From NCBI RefSeq assembly GCF_002902755.1, contig NZ_PPRS01000073.1, positions 36,589 through 100,588 of the forward strand: a stretch of 64,000 bases of DNA, written 5' to 3'. A program made the translations under genes and the position numbers. Shown in pieces: positions 56,255-64,000 of the stretch. The notes under the pieces were generated by a model, which saw only the letters and a program-made list of their open reading frames with translations, did not search any database and was not told the origin of the DNA. Origin of the DNA: Mammaliicoccus lentus. Lineage in GTDB: Bacteria > Bacillota > Bacilli > Staphylococcales > Staphylococcaceae. Within the stretch, counting starts at the first letter, position 1. Every line of letters begins with the position of its first letter.

Positions 56255-56371
56255 AATGTTGCACGTGGACCTTCTCTTGCAACATTCGAAGGCTTTATGT
56301 TGCACGTGCGTCTCGTCTTGCAACATTCGAGGGCTTTATGTTGCACGTGCACCTCGTCTTGCAACATTCGA
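56255..56371. repeat. Three tandem 41-bp hairpin repeats
   Basis: Units start at 56256, 56297 and 56338, each ATGTTGCACGTG...CTTGCAACATTCG. Each can fold into a stem AATGTTGCA / TGCAACATT with a GC-richer loop (CGTGGACCTTCTC and variants). Loops vary more than stems. No coding frame with a start signal is seen. The rest of the gap to 56483 holds only AT-rich sequence and the next promoter. Confidence 0.75.
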
Positions 56372-56482
56372 CCAACTCACCCTCTCATCAAAATTTAATT
56401 CTAACTGTTAAACTGATTAATTTGTCATATTTATAATTAATTTGGTATAATTTATAGGAATTCAATTATAGGAGAGATATTC

Positions 56483-57298
56483 ATGAATGGATTAAGAAGT
56501 GTGACATTATGGACCCACAATCTTTTAGAGACTGAATCATTTTATAAAAATATATTAGGTTTAAATACTCTATTAAACAAAGAAACGAATATCTTACATA
56601 TCGGTGATGCACATTTAGCTCCCGGTACTAGAATTATTTATAAACAATATAAAGGTGAGGATCAAGAGCCGGACACGCATTTTTATGGTGTTGCTTTACG
56701 TGTTCCTACAGACTTTGCGTTATATGAATATAAACAACAATTTGATGACCACAAAGTAGAATATGAATCGGTTCAACAACTAAATGGTAAACATATGTTT
56801 AGGTTTTACGATAATAATGGTCATTCATTTTATTTAATTTCAGATGAAAAGAACGCTGGAGTGCCTCTTGGTACTGCTTATGATGATGGTCCTATAAGTC
56901 CTCTTCATCAAATACAAGGAATCGGTCCAATCATGGTTAAATCGCCAGAAACTCAAATAACAGGTTCATTATTAAAAAGTATTTTTGAGTTGCAATTATA
57001 TGCTGAATACAAGACAATAGATGATGAATCTGCTATCGTCTTCAAAATTGGTCCAGGTGGTAATGGAGGAGAATTACATTTAATAGATTATCCACATCCA
57101 CTTAAATCTTCACATCCACCTGTCGATAGAGTTGCAATCACAATTGATAATGTCGAACATTTCGATAAAATAGTTGAACATGTTAAAGATATTGATATGC
57201 AACACCAAATCATACAACATGAAGAAGGTATGATTTCATTATTTATTCGCGATATAACAGGCATGATTTATACAATTACATTAGACACAGTGAATTAA
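56483..57298 (+). CDS. VOC-superfamily (glyoxalase/ring-cleaving dioxygenase-like) protein
   Basis: A 271-residue protein with two VOC-type beta-alpha-beta modules. The first (about 1-115) begins SVTLWTHNLLETESFYKNIL with a metal-ligand-type His and ends FYDNNGHSFYLISD; the second (about 140-265) is more divergent and lacks a clear metal triad. The family includes glyoxalases and extradiol dioxygenases; the substrate cannot be told. The ribosome site AGGAGAG precedes the start. A small gene follows after 14 bp. Confidence 0.8.
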   Translation: MNGLRSVTLWTHNLLETESFYKNILGLNTLLNKETNILHIGDAHLAPGTRIIYKQYKGEDQEPDTHFYGVALRVPTDFALYEYKQQFDDHKVEYESVQQLNGKHMFRFYDNNGHSFYLISDEKNAGVPLGTAYDDGPISPLHQIQGIGPIMVKSPETQITGSLLKSIFELQLYAEYKTIDDESAIVFKIGPGGNGGELHLIDYPHPLKSSHPPVDRVAITIDNVEHFDKIVEHVKDIDMQHQIIQHEEGMISLFIRDITGMIYTITLDTVN

Positions 57299-57312
57299 AG
57301 GAGCGTTTATTT

Positions 57313-57516
57313 ATGTTACATGAAACTTGGAAAGAAAATCACGTTATAAAAAAGGTAGAAGTCGTTCATACTGATGCTGAAAAATTTAAAGTATCCGATA
57401 TGTTAACAGTAGGAAAAGTTTATGATGTCGTGAATGAAACAGAAGAATATTATCAAATTATAGATAATTCTGGGCATGTTGGTGGATATTTCAAAACTTA
57501 TTTTAAAGAACTATAA
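57313..57516 (+). CDS. Small conserved protein (DUF6501-like)
   Basis: A 67-residue SH3-like beta-rich protein: LTVGKVYDVVNETEEYYQII followed by DNSGHVGGYFKTYF. It resembles the small DUF6501 proteins of Bacillales. AAAGGAGC precedes the start. Probably cotranscribed with the VOC gene. Function is unknown. Confidence 0.75.
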   Translation: MLHETWKENHVIKKVEVVHTDAEKFKVSDMLTVGKVYDVVNETEEYYQIIDNSGHVGGYFKTYFKEL

Positions 57517-57535
57517 AGATTGAATTAAAAACAAA

Positions 57536-57695
57536 CCAGAGGTTGGGACAATTTAATTGTCTCAACCTCATTGACTATATTAGCAATAGTTGACTAGGAT
57601 TGAAATCACGCTTCTATCCTAGTCCTCCATGCTGGGGTGGTACAATGAAATCCTTTCAAAAATGAGATGATTCCTGTTCCACTCCCTTTTTAAGT
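57536..57695 (-). repeat. Dispersed staphylococcal intergenic repeat (inverted copy)
   Basis: On the minus strand: GGAGTGGAACAGGAATC and GATTTCATTGTACCACCCC form the left hairpin, the core is CTAGGATAGAAGCGTG then CAACTATTGCTAATATAG, and the right hairpin is GAGGTTGAGACAAT / ATTGTCCCAACCTC. On the plus strand the right hairpin can end the upstream small gene. Confidence 0.72.
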
Positions 57696-57723
57696 TTATT
57701 ATTAGTATATAAAGGAGTACACA

Positions 57724-58521
57724 ATGAGCAAATTAAACAAATACATTAACAATGATGAAACAATATATGAAGATGCTTTATCAATGATTAAATTAAATAA
57801 AAATATTTTACTAAAAGGGCCAACAGGTTCTGGTAAAACGAAATTAGCTGAAACAATCGCACAAGACATTAATAAACCGATGCATTCTGTAAACTGTTCT
57901 GTAGACTTAGATGCTGAAAGTTTACTTGGTTTTAAAACAATCGAAACAAATGAACAAGGTCACCAAGAAATTGTATTTATTGATGGACCAGTTATTAAAG
58001 CAATGAAGAATGGCGAATTATTATACATTGATGAAATCAATATGGCGAAGCCTGAGACGTTACCAATTTTAAACGGAGTATTAGACTTCAGAAGAGCATT
58101 AACTAATCCATTTACAGGAGAAGTTATCGTAGCTAAAGAAGGTTTTTCTGTTATTGCTGCAATTAACGTAGGTTATATTGGAACATTACCAATGAACGAA
58201 GCTTTAAAAAATAGATTCGTCGTATTAGATATAGACTACATTGATGGAGAAACACTTAAGACTATCATCAAAGAACAAAGTCAATTAAACGATGAAGAAC
58301 TTATCGATTCAATTATCCAATTCAATAAAGATTTGAGAGTCATGTCTAGCCAAGGACAAATCTCAGAAGAATCAGCGAGTATAAGAGCGTTGTTAGACCT
58401 TGCAGACTTAGCTACCGTTATACCAGTTAGAAGAGCGATTAAACGCGCTATTATAGATAAAATTGATGACGAAAGAGAACAACAAGCAATACAAAATGCA
58501 ATAGAATTAATTTTCGAGTAA
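57724..58521 (+). CDS. MoxR-family AAA+ ATPase
   Basis: A 265-residue ATPase with Walker A GPTGSGKT (32-39), Walker [11 protein letters not shown] near 100, and a sensor region [18 protein letters not shown]. This is the MoxR/NorQ/CbbQ type. Such ATPases work with a VWA-domain partner, here 10 bp downstream, as chaperones that insert metals or activate enzymes. The client is unknown. Ribosome site AAAGGAG. Confidence 0.87.
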   Translation: MSKLNKYINNDETIYEDALSMIKLNKNILLKGPTGSGKTKLAETIAQDINKPMHSVNCSVDLDAESLLGFKTIETNEQGHQEIVFIDGPVIKAMKNGELLYIDEINMAKPETLPILNGVLDFRRALTNPFTGEVIVAKEGFSVIAAINVGYIGTLPMNEALKNRFVVLDIDYIDGETLKTIIKEQSQLNDEELIDSIIQFNKDLRVMSSQGQISEESASIRALLDLADLATVIPVRRAIKRAIIDKIDDEREQQAIQNAIELIFE

Positions 58522-58531
58522 GGAGAATAAC

Positions 58532-60418
58532 ATGAGTGATCGTTTTATATTATTCAATGATGAACAAATCGATGCACAACAAATCATGATGTTAACTGAC
58601 TTAGCAAAATTATTACTTGAAGATCCAAATGTAAAAGTTGCATTCCAAAAATTCCAACATTATGATCCCATTCATAATATATGCAATGTGAGTTTCAACT
58701 GGTTACATCGACCAGAAGATATCACAAATGCAGGATTAAAATCTGATATTATGTTAGATACGATTGGCTTCAAACATACAGACCCCTCTATTTACCAAGA
58801 AGTATTAGATGAAACGTTTGACCATATGGATTTTTTCAAGCAATTATTTATGCTAATTGAAGAATATAGATTATCTAGTATCATCATGGACACTAGACCA
58901 GTTACTAAAAAGCTGTTTAATAAACGCTTAAACGTTAAGAAAAGACAAAACAATAGCCAAATACAAGTTTATCAAACGAAAACAACATATACTGATTTGC
59001 TATTTCTAACGATTGAACATGCTATCTTAAACGAAAACTTCATTAATAACATTAGTATTACTGAAGAATTTGATGATGCCCTCGTTCAAGTTTTCAATCG
59101 CTTAACGCAAATTTTCAATTTAAAAACTTCAGAAGACAGTTACGACTTAGCAGTAAGCATAATGGTGCTCGTTGATTATTTATTAAAAGAAGATATGCTG
59201 AACCAATACTATCATCTTCCTGAGCGCATATACGCGTCTTACGAGGAAGAATGGACACTTGAGGATATTAAGCGTCAAGATGCTGCACAAACGGACGATA
59301 GTAGCGAAACTGAGCATGACGAAGAGGACATCGTAACTGAAGATGCTGAAACTAAAACAGCCGATAGTCAATCTGATAGCGATCATTATTTAGCAATGGA
59401 GCTTCATGAAGGTGAAAATAGCGATGTGCTGACAGATAATGAGCGAGAAGGCGATGCTTCAGATGATATGACTAATATGATGGAGAAAAAAGGTAAAGGA
59501 TCTAACGATACGATTGATGACGAAGAAGGTGGGTCTCAAGGCAATAATAATCCTTACCAATTAAAAGGTGTAAACAAGAATGTTTCATTAACATTTAACA
59601 AACCAGAAATTTCTCCTGAAGATGTTGAAGCATATAAAAGAGCAGTTGAAAGTGTTCAATTTGAAATTAAAGATTTAACAAGTATTATCCAAAAATCAAT
59701 GAATCATCAATATAGTGACGTTAGAGAAAATTTAACTAAAGGTAGATTACAAAAGAATTTACTTAATTGGTTTATAGATGACCAATACAAATTATTCTTC
59801 AAAAAAGATGCATTTAGTAGAAAATTAGATGCTACATTTACACTTTTAGTTGATGCTTCAGCTAGTATGCATGACAAAATGGAAGAAACTAAAAAAGGTG
59901 TAGTACTATTCCATGAAACATTAAAAAATCTAGATATTAAACATGAAATACTTGGCTTTAGTGAAGATGCTTTCGAAGCAGATAAATTTAACCAACCGAA
60001 CACAATTGATGAAATCATTTTATATAACGAATCTACAATGAAACAAAATGATGCAAGAATTATGACACTTGAACCTCAAGATGATAATAGAGATGGGGTA
60101 GCTTTACGGGTTGCAACACAACAATTACTACAAAGATCAGAAGAACAGAAGTTTTTAATTGTATTTTCTGACGGTGAACCTTCTGCATTTGATTATGCAG
60201 AGGATGGTATTATTGATACTCACGAAGCTGTTATAGAAGCAGATAAGCAAGGCGTTTACGTATTTAATGTATTTTTAAATCAAGACACTATTGATGAGAG
60301 TATAAGAAATACAGTTCATAATATTTATGGTAGACAAAGCTTATTTGTAGAAGGTGTTGAGAATTTACCTGCTCAATTATCACCACTACTAAAAAAATTA
60401 CTATTGCAGTCTATTTAA
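58532..60418 (+). CDS. VWA-domain protein, MoxR partner (NorD/CoxE-like)
   Basis: A 628-residue protein. The N-terminal half is helical, followed by an acidic low-complexity linker (about 245-335, rich in Asp and Glu). The C-terminal VWA domain carries the MIDAS metal site D-A-S-A-S in LLVDASASMHDK near residue 440 and VFSDGEPSAFDY near 545. It forms a pair with the preceding MoxR ATPase. Proteins of this layout are often annotated as nitric oxide reductase activators, but no such reductase is present here, so that label should be avoided. Confidence 0.85.
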   Translation: MSDRFILFNDEQIDAQQIMMLTDLAKLLLEDPNVKVAFQKFQHYDPIHNICNVSFNWLHRPEDITNAGLKSDIMLDTIGFKHTDPSIYQEVLDETFDHMDFFKQLFMLIEEYRLSSIIMDTRPVTKKLFNKRLNVKKRQNNSQIQVYQTKTTYTDLLFLTIEHAILNENFINNISITEEFDDALVQVFNRLTQIFNLKTSEDSYDLAVSIMVLVDYLLKEDMLNQYYHLPERIYASYEEEWTLEDIKRQDAAQTDDSSETEHDEEDIVTEDAETKTADSQSDSDHYLAMELHEGENSDVLTDNEREGDASDDMTNMMEKKGKGSNDTIDDEEGGSQGNNNPYQLKGVNKNVSLTFNKPEISPEDVEAYKRAVESVQFEIKDLTSIIQKSMNHQYSDVRENLTKGRLQKNLLNWFIDDQYKLFFKKDAFSRKLDATFTLLVDASASMHDKMEETKKGVVLFHETLKNLDIKHEILGFSEDAFEADKFNQPNTIDEIILYNESTMKQNDARIMTLEPQDDNRDGVALRVATQQLLQRSEEQKFLIVFSDGEPSAFDYAEDGIIDTHEAVIEADKQGVYVFNVFLNQDTIDESIRNTVHNIYGRQSLFVEGVENLPAQLSPLLKKLLLQSI

Positions 60419-60449
60419 TAAACGTTGTAATAAGTTAAAATATATTTAT

Positions 60450-60497
60450 AATTTTCAGAAATTTCATATGGACGAAACCTAATTCCAATGATAAAAT
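60450..60497 (+). promoter_or_regulatory. CodY-like box and promoter of brnQ
   Basis: AATTTTCAGAAATTT at 60450-60464 differs from the CodY consensus AATTTTCWGAAAATT at one position. Just downstream, TGGACG (60469-60474) and TAAAAT (60492-60497) are separated by 17 bp and form a plausible promoter. CodY represses branched-chain amino acid genes when isoleucine and GTP are plentiful. Confidence 0.6.
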
Positions 60498-60532
60498 ATA
60501 AATTATTGTAAGTTGTAAAAGGAGTTTAACAT

Positions 60533-61870
60533 ATGAATAAGAATATTTTTGTAGTAGGCTTTATGTTATTTGCGATATTTTTTGGAGCAGGTAATTTAAT
60601 CTTTCCTCCTGCGCTAGGTTTATCGAGCGGTCAATTTTTCTGGCCAGCTATTTTTGGATTTGTAATTACAGGGATTGGCTTACCACTTATCGGTGTTATT
60701 GCCGGTTCTATTGAAGATAAAGGATATAGAGCTTCTTTAGGTAAAATTCATCCAGTATTTGCTGTCGTATTACTTGTTGCTATTTCGTTAACTATTGGGC
60801 CGTTGTTCGCTATACCGCGTACAGCAGCAACATCTTTTGAAATGGGTATCACGCCAATTTTCGACACAAATAGTTCAATGGCATTATTTATTTTCTCATT
60901 AGTTTACTTTGCTATCGTATTTTACTTAAGTTTCAACTCAAGTAAAATGGTAGATAAAGTAGGTGCTGTTTTAACACCAGTACTACTTATTTCAATTGTT
61001 TTACTAATCATTAAAGCTTTCTTCAGCATAGGTGGAGAACCTGTCGTTCCTGGAGAAATGGAAGTTTACAGTAGTGGTGCTACTAGTTTTGGTAAAGGGT
61101 TCGTTGAAGGCTACTTAACGATGGACGCGATCGCTGCTATTGCATTCTCTATGATTGTTATTACAGCAATTAAGAGTAAAGGTGTTACAAGAGAAACGGG
61201 ATTATTTAAACAAACTATTTTGGCAGGTGTAATTGCTGCAATTGCGCTAGGATTTATCTATATTTCTTTAGGTTGGATCGGAAATCATATGAACATTTCA
61301 GATGCAACATTGAAAGAATTAAATGATAATGGTCAAAATATTGGTACGTATCTATTAACAACTGCCGCTCAAGTATCATTTGGTGAATTCGGTAAGTATT
61401 TAATTGGTATTATTGTAGCATTAGCTTGTTTAACAACAGCTACAGGATTGATTGTATCTGTTAGTGAATTCTTCCATGAAATTTTACCAAAAATTTCATA
61501 CAAATGGTTTGTTACTATTTTCACTTTAGTCAGTTTCATTATTTCAAACCAAGGTTTAACTACAGTTATCCAAGGTTCATTACCAGTATTGTTAGTATTA
61601 TATCCAATAGCTATTACATCTGTATTATTAATACTATTAGGTAAATACGTTAAGACACCACCAATTGCACAACAATTGGCTGTTGCTTTAGTAACAATTA
61701 TTTCATTCATTTCTGTATTTAATAGTAATGGGGTTATCAATATCGCATTTATGCAAGAATTGCCTCTAGCTCAATATCAGATGGAATGGATTCCTTTTGC
61801 AATAGTAGGTTATATCATTGGATTCATTATAGGTAAAGTTAAAAATCAAGCTCCAATTGAATATAGTTAA
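60533..61870 (+). CDS. brnQ: Branched-chain amino acid:cation symporter (BrnQ/BraB)
   Basis: A 445-residue membrane transporter with about 12 helices. The family start KNIFVVGFMLFAIFFGAGNL then IFPPALGL is clear, as is GPLFAIPRTAATSFE. It imports leucine, isoleucine and valine with sodium or protons. Staphylococci have several brnQ-type genes (brnQ1-3), and which one this is cannot be decided from the sequence alone. It is preceded by a CodY-like box and ended by a strong terminator. Confidence 0.92.
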   Translation: MNKNIFVVGFMLFAIFFGAGNLIFPPALGLSSGQFFWPAIFGFVITGIGLPLIGVIAGSIEDKGYRASLGKIHPVFAVVLLVAISLTIGPLFAIPRTAATSFEMGITPIFDTNSSMALFIFSLVYFAIVFYLSFNSSKMVDKVGAVLTPVLLISIVLLIIKAFFSIGGEPVVPGEMEVYSSGATSFGKGFVEGYLTMDAIAAIAFSMIVITAIKSKGVTRETGLFKQTILAGVIAAIALGFIYISLGWIGNHMNISDATLKELNDNGQNIGTYLLTTAAQVSFGEFGKYLIGIIVALACLTTATGLIVSVSEFFHEILPKISYKWFVTIFTLVSFIISNQGLTTVIQGSLPVLLVLYPIAITSVLLILLGKYVKTPPIAQQLAVALVTIISFISVFNSNGVINIAFMQELPLAQYQMEWIPFAIVGYIIGFIIGKVKNQAPIEYS

Positions 61871-61871
61871 A

Positions 61872-61912
61872 GAAAAAAATCCGAGACATAAACTTGTCTC
61901 GGATTTTTTATA
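61872..61912 (+). terminator. Terminator of brnQ
   Basis: Stem AAATCCGAGACA / TGTCTCGGATTT followed by T5. The GAGACA text recalls the right hairpin of the dispersed repeat. Confidence 0.88.
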
Positions 61913-61958
61913 TTAGATGAGCTTATGTAATACTTTAATTTATATGTGAGGCTTAACA

Positions 61959-62300
61959 GCTAACGTGCTAGACTTCATAGACAAGCTCGTTACATTTTCT
62001 AGCGGGCAAGACTTCAAAAACAAGCACGTTAGCGCTATAAAAAGTTTTGATTTATATTAGTTCCACTTAAATTTTATACGAAATCAACGGCTAACGTGCT
62101 AGAAATTTTAAACAAGTTCGTTGCATTTTCTAACGGGCAAGACTTCATAGACAAGCACGTTAGCGCTATAAAAATCTTTGATTTATATTAATTCCACTTA
62201 AATTTTGTACGAAATCAACAGCTAACGTGCTAGAAATTTTAAACATGCTCGTTACATTTTCTAACGGGCAAGACTTCACAGACAAGCACGTTAGCGCTAT
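61959..62300. repeat. 131-bp tandem repeat, about 2.7 copies, each a nested palindrome
   Basis: Units begin at 61959, 62090 and 62221 (exact 131-bp spacing). Each has GCTAACGTGCTAG, a spacer, ACAAGCTCGTTAC, then TTTCTAACGGGCAAGACTTC and ACAAGCACGTTAGCGC. The outer text GCTAACGTGC pairs with GCACGTTAGC across about 80 bp, and inner arms pair over about 35 bp. Units are joined by a 51-bp AT-rich linker (TTGATTTATATTA...). The arms match the 36-bp palindrome at 16484 and 22795. No protein is coded; the 569-bp gap holds this array, a hairpin at 62347-62385 and the next promoter. Confidence 0.8.
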
Positions 62301-62346
62301 AATAATCCTTTTTTAAATACTAGTTACGTTTTCCAGCATAGCAGAA

Positions 62347-62396
62347 CTGCGAAAACTTTTTAGAAAAAGAGATTTCGCAGTCTCACTCTCTTTTAT
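62347..62396 (+). terminator. Hairpin with T-rich tail before the DUF819 gene
   Basis: Stem CTGCGAAA / TTTCGCAG around an A/T-rich loop, then CTCACTCTCTTTT. Possibly a relic of the left arm of the dispersed repeat. Confidence 0.5.
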
Positions 62397-62439
62397 TTAT
62401 GTCATAATAAGTATACATATAATTAAAGGGGTGGGGAAT

Positions 62440-63642
62440 ATGATGGTCTTTGCTTTTATTAATAAAGATGAAACATGGATTTTATGGGCTATTTTAGTAA
62501 GTATAGCTGCTTTAAGTATCTTTTTAGAACAAAAATATGATTTTGCTTCTAAAATTACTGGCGCTATAATCGCGTTAATTGGTGCTATGATTTTATCTAA
62601 TTTAAACATTATTCCGATTGAATCTCCAGTGTATGACCAAGTTTGGGATTACGTTATTCCACTTGCTATACCATTATTATTATTCAGATCTAATATTTTT
62701 AAAATATGGAACGAAAGTAGAAGGTTATTATTTATATTTTTAATTAGTTCTGTAGGGACAGTAGTAGGGGTTGCTGTCAGCTTTTTACTATTGCATCAAT
62801 TTATACCACAGCTTAATAAAATTGCTGCTATGATGACTGGAAGCTATATAGGTGGTGGTGTAAACTTTGCTGCATTAAGCACCAAGTTCGAAACACCTGG
62901 GGAACTTGTATCGGCAACAGTTGTTGCTGATAACAGTGTTATGGCATTTTATTTTATTGTCTTGATTACAATTCCAAATTTAAAATTTGTGAAAAAGTAT
63001 TTTAGAAGGTTGTATAATAGTGATGCTGAATCTAATGAAAACAATGCAGAAGCATATTGGAAAAGAAATGAAATTAGTTTAAAGGATATTGCATATTCAA
63101 TTGCTATTGCTTTTTCACTAGTAGCAGTTAGCTTTAAACTATCAGAGTGTATACAGTCGGCCGTTCCGAAATCAAATCCTTTTTTAGAAATTGTAGTTGG
63201 CATTATAGGGGATCAATTCTTATTATTGACGACTTTATCTTTAATAGTAGTTGCAGTATTTAGCAATTTCTTTGAAAAGTTAAATGCATCTGATGAACTT
63301 GGGACATTTTTAATTTATATTTTCTTTGTTGTAATAGGTGTACCAGCATCAATACCGATTATTATTAAAACTGCGCCTTTACTATTTATTTTTGTAGCTA
63401 TTATATTAATATTTAATTTAGCTGTTACTTTATCATTCGGTAAGTTATTCAAATTTAATATTGAAGAAATGTTGTTAGCAAGTAATGCTAATGCTGGTGG
63501 TCCGACAACTGCCGCTGCACTAGCTATATCAAAAGGGTGGCAAAGCCTCGTAGGTCCTATACTAATTATAGGTACATTAGGTTATGTAATTGGTAATTAT
63601 GTTGGCACTTTAATGTTCTATGTACTTAGCCAATTTATGTAG
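62440..63642 (+). CDS. DUF819 family membrane protein
   Basis: A 400-residue membrane protein with about ten helices, of the DUF819 (YjcL-like) family. Family-like segments include MTGSYIGGGVNFAAL and NANAGGPTTAAALAISKGW, each on one half of an apparent inverted-repeat fold, suggesting a transporter of the GltS or SSS-like architecture. The substrate is unknown. I chose ATG 62440, since AAAGGGG lies 8 bp upstream; a GTG at 62431 overlaps that site. Confidence 0.82.
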   Translation: MMVFAFINKDETWILWAILVSIAALSIFLEQKYDFASKITGAIIALIGAMILSNLNIIPIESPVYDQVWDYVIPLAIPLLLFRSNIFKIWNESRRLLFIFLISSVGTVVGVAVSFLLLHQFIPQLNKIAAMMTGSYIGGGVNFAALSTKFETPGELVSATVVADNSVMAFYFIVLITIPNLKFVKKYFRRLYNSDAESNENNAEAYWKRNEISLKDIAYSIAIAFSLVAVSFKLSECIQSAVPKSNPFLEIVVGIIGDQFLLLTTLSLIVVAVFSNFFEKLNASDELGTFLIYIFFVVIGVPASIPIIIKTAPLLFIFVAIILIFNLAVTLSFGKLFKFNIEEMLLASNANAGGPTTAAALAISKGWQSLVGPILIIGTLGYVIGNYVGTLMFYVLSQFM

Positions 63643-63674
63643 AAAAAAGCACTATCTCCTTTTATTATGAAGTT

Positions 63675-64000
63675 AACCCTGTCAAGTAGACAACTAAATA
63701 ATAAAAATGTCTTTTTGGTCAAATTCATAGCTAAGCTATGGATTTGGCCATTTTTAATGTAATTCGATTAGTATTATAAAAATGGATATATTTAGCTAAT
63801 TCTATTACTGCCTGTTCATAATTTATAAAAGAAAAGTTCTTATTTCCTTTATAAATTTCACTTTTCATCATTCCCTATACTGATTCCATAGGTCCATTAT
63901 CAATACAACAGCCTACACGTGACATACTTTGAATCATTTTATGCTCTTTTAATTTTGCTTTGAAACTTCTAGAAGTATATTGAAACCCTCTATCGCTATG
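63675..64000 (-). mobile_element. 3' end of an IS3-family (IS150-like) insertion sequence, with broken transposase
   Basis: Minus-strand translation (63731-64000, running off the window) gives the rve/DDE end of Orf[17 protein letters not shown] near the edge, then [14 protein letters not shown] and MKSEIYKGN. The Asp of SDRG and Glu of the MES... MKSE region are in the expected places. At 63875-63877 a TAG replaces the conserved Trp of the E-S-x-W-G motif, so the frame is interrupted. A terminal-repeat-like TGTCTACTTGACAGGG lies just downstream (about 63671-63688). It is a decayed copy unless the stop is a sequencing error. Confidence 0.75.

Noticed and set aside
56230..56436. Plus-strand open frame covering the 41-bp repeats
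   Set aside because: Its product is just the repeated hairpin text translated, and it has no ribosome site. The array is better explained as non-coding repeats.
59183..60018. Minus-strand frames inside the VWA gene
   Set aside because: They are antisense shadows without start signals. The plus-strand VWA protein is well supported by its MIDAS motif.
61959..62300. CRISPR array candidate because of regular spacing
   Set aside because: The 131-bp period, homologous rather than unique linkers, and nested palindromes do not fit CRISPR repeats and spacers. No cas genes are present.
62397..62609. Minus-strand 70-codon frame over the DUF819 gene start
   Set aside because: It runs opposite the conserved membrane protein, has no ribosome site and no family resemblance.

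Overview
This window is AT-rich, low-GC Gram-positive chromosome. The gene content is clearly staphylococcal: murG/arlRS/odhAB, fakB2, recU-pbp2, cvfC-brxA, thyA-dfrA, YSIRK and LPXTG signals, and a dispersed staphylococcal intergenic repeat. It also carries a complete menaquinol:cytochrome c reductase (qcrABC) and a ba3-type cytochrome c oxidase operon. Staphylococcus aureus lacks the bc complex, so the oxidase-positive Staphylococcus sciuri group (Mammaliicoccus) is the best guess, with a Macrococcus-like relative possible. The species is inferred from gene content, not proven.

Layout. 1-5700: tail of aroB, a TPR protein, ypiB-ypiF, then qcrABC and ypjA. 5750-16410: YugP-type peptidase, a MazG-like hydrolase, bshA, cca, birA, dinG, asnS, dnaD, nth and ypoC, an order that follows Bacillus subtilis. 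16600-22630: recU-pbp2 (minus), yppE-like, ypsA, gpsB, the RNase P RNA gene and a THUMP methyltransferase. 22850-26250: a frameshifted NERD-domain gene and the cbaA-cbaB-cbaD oxidase operon, all minus. 26360-31400: a double-GTPase dynamin-like protein, a 5'-3' exonuclease and an RNase H-like protein. 31850-36530: a large repetitive LPXTG surface-protein gene that is now broken. 36810-45820: a preQ1-riboswitch-controlled queuosine precursor transporter, a zinc-finger protein, cvfC, brxA, an RsmJ-like methyltransferase, thyA-dfrA-plsC-like-fakB2-ypmS, msrA-msrB, crr and a YozE protein. 45900-56170: ctpA, a GNAT protein, murG, a PAP2 phosphatase, an iron-regulated small-RNA locus, arlRS and odhAB. 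56480-64000: a VOC protein, a small protein, a MoxR/VWA pair, brnQ, a DUF819 protein and the broken end of an IS3-family transposase.

Themes. qcrABC (menaquinol to cytochrome c) and cbaABD (terminal oxidase) could form one respiratory branch. Cell-wall genes (pbp2, gpsB, murG), genome maintenance (recU, dinG, nth, ypcP), thiol and oxidation defence (bshA, brxA, msrAB) and one-carbon metabolism (thyA, dfrA) make up most of the rest.

Most notable signals. (1) Between the PAP2 gene and arlR, on the minus strand, is a Fur-box-controlled small RNA with C-rich segments and a strong terminator, matching the position and design of the S. aureus iron-sparing RNA IsrR. Its promoter and 5' module are duplicated in tandem, and I am not aware of a description of that duplication. 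(2) Several families of palindromic intergenic repeats occur, including a 131-bp tandem array, a 41-bp tandem hairpin array and an approximately 85-bp composite element in two opposite copies. (3) Three genes (nth, the NERD gene, the surface protein) each look one A short in an A tract, which is either biology or a systematic sequencing error. (4) An 18-bp perfect palindrome lies near -41.5 of the cba oxidase operon.
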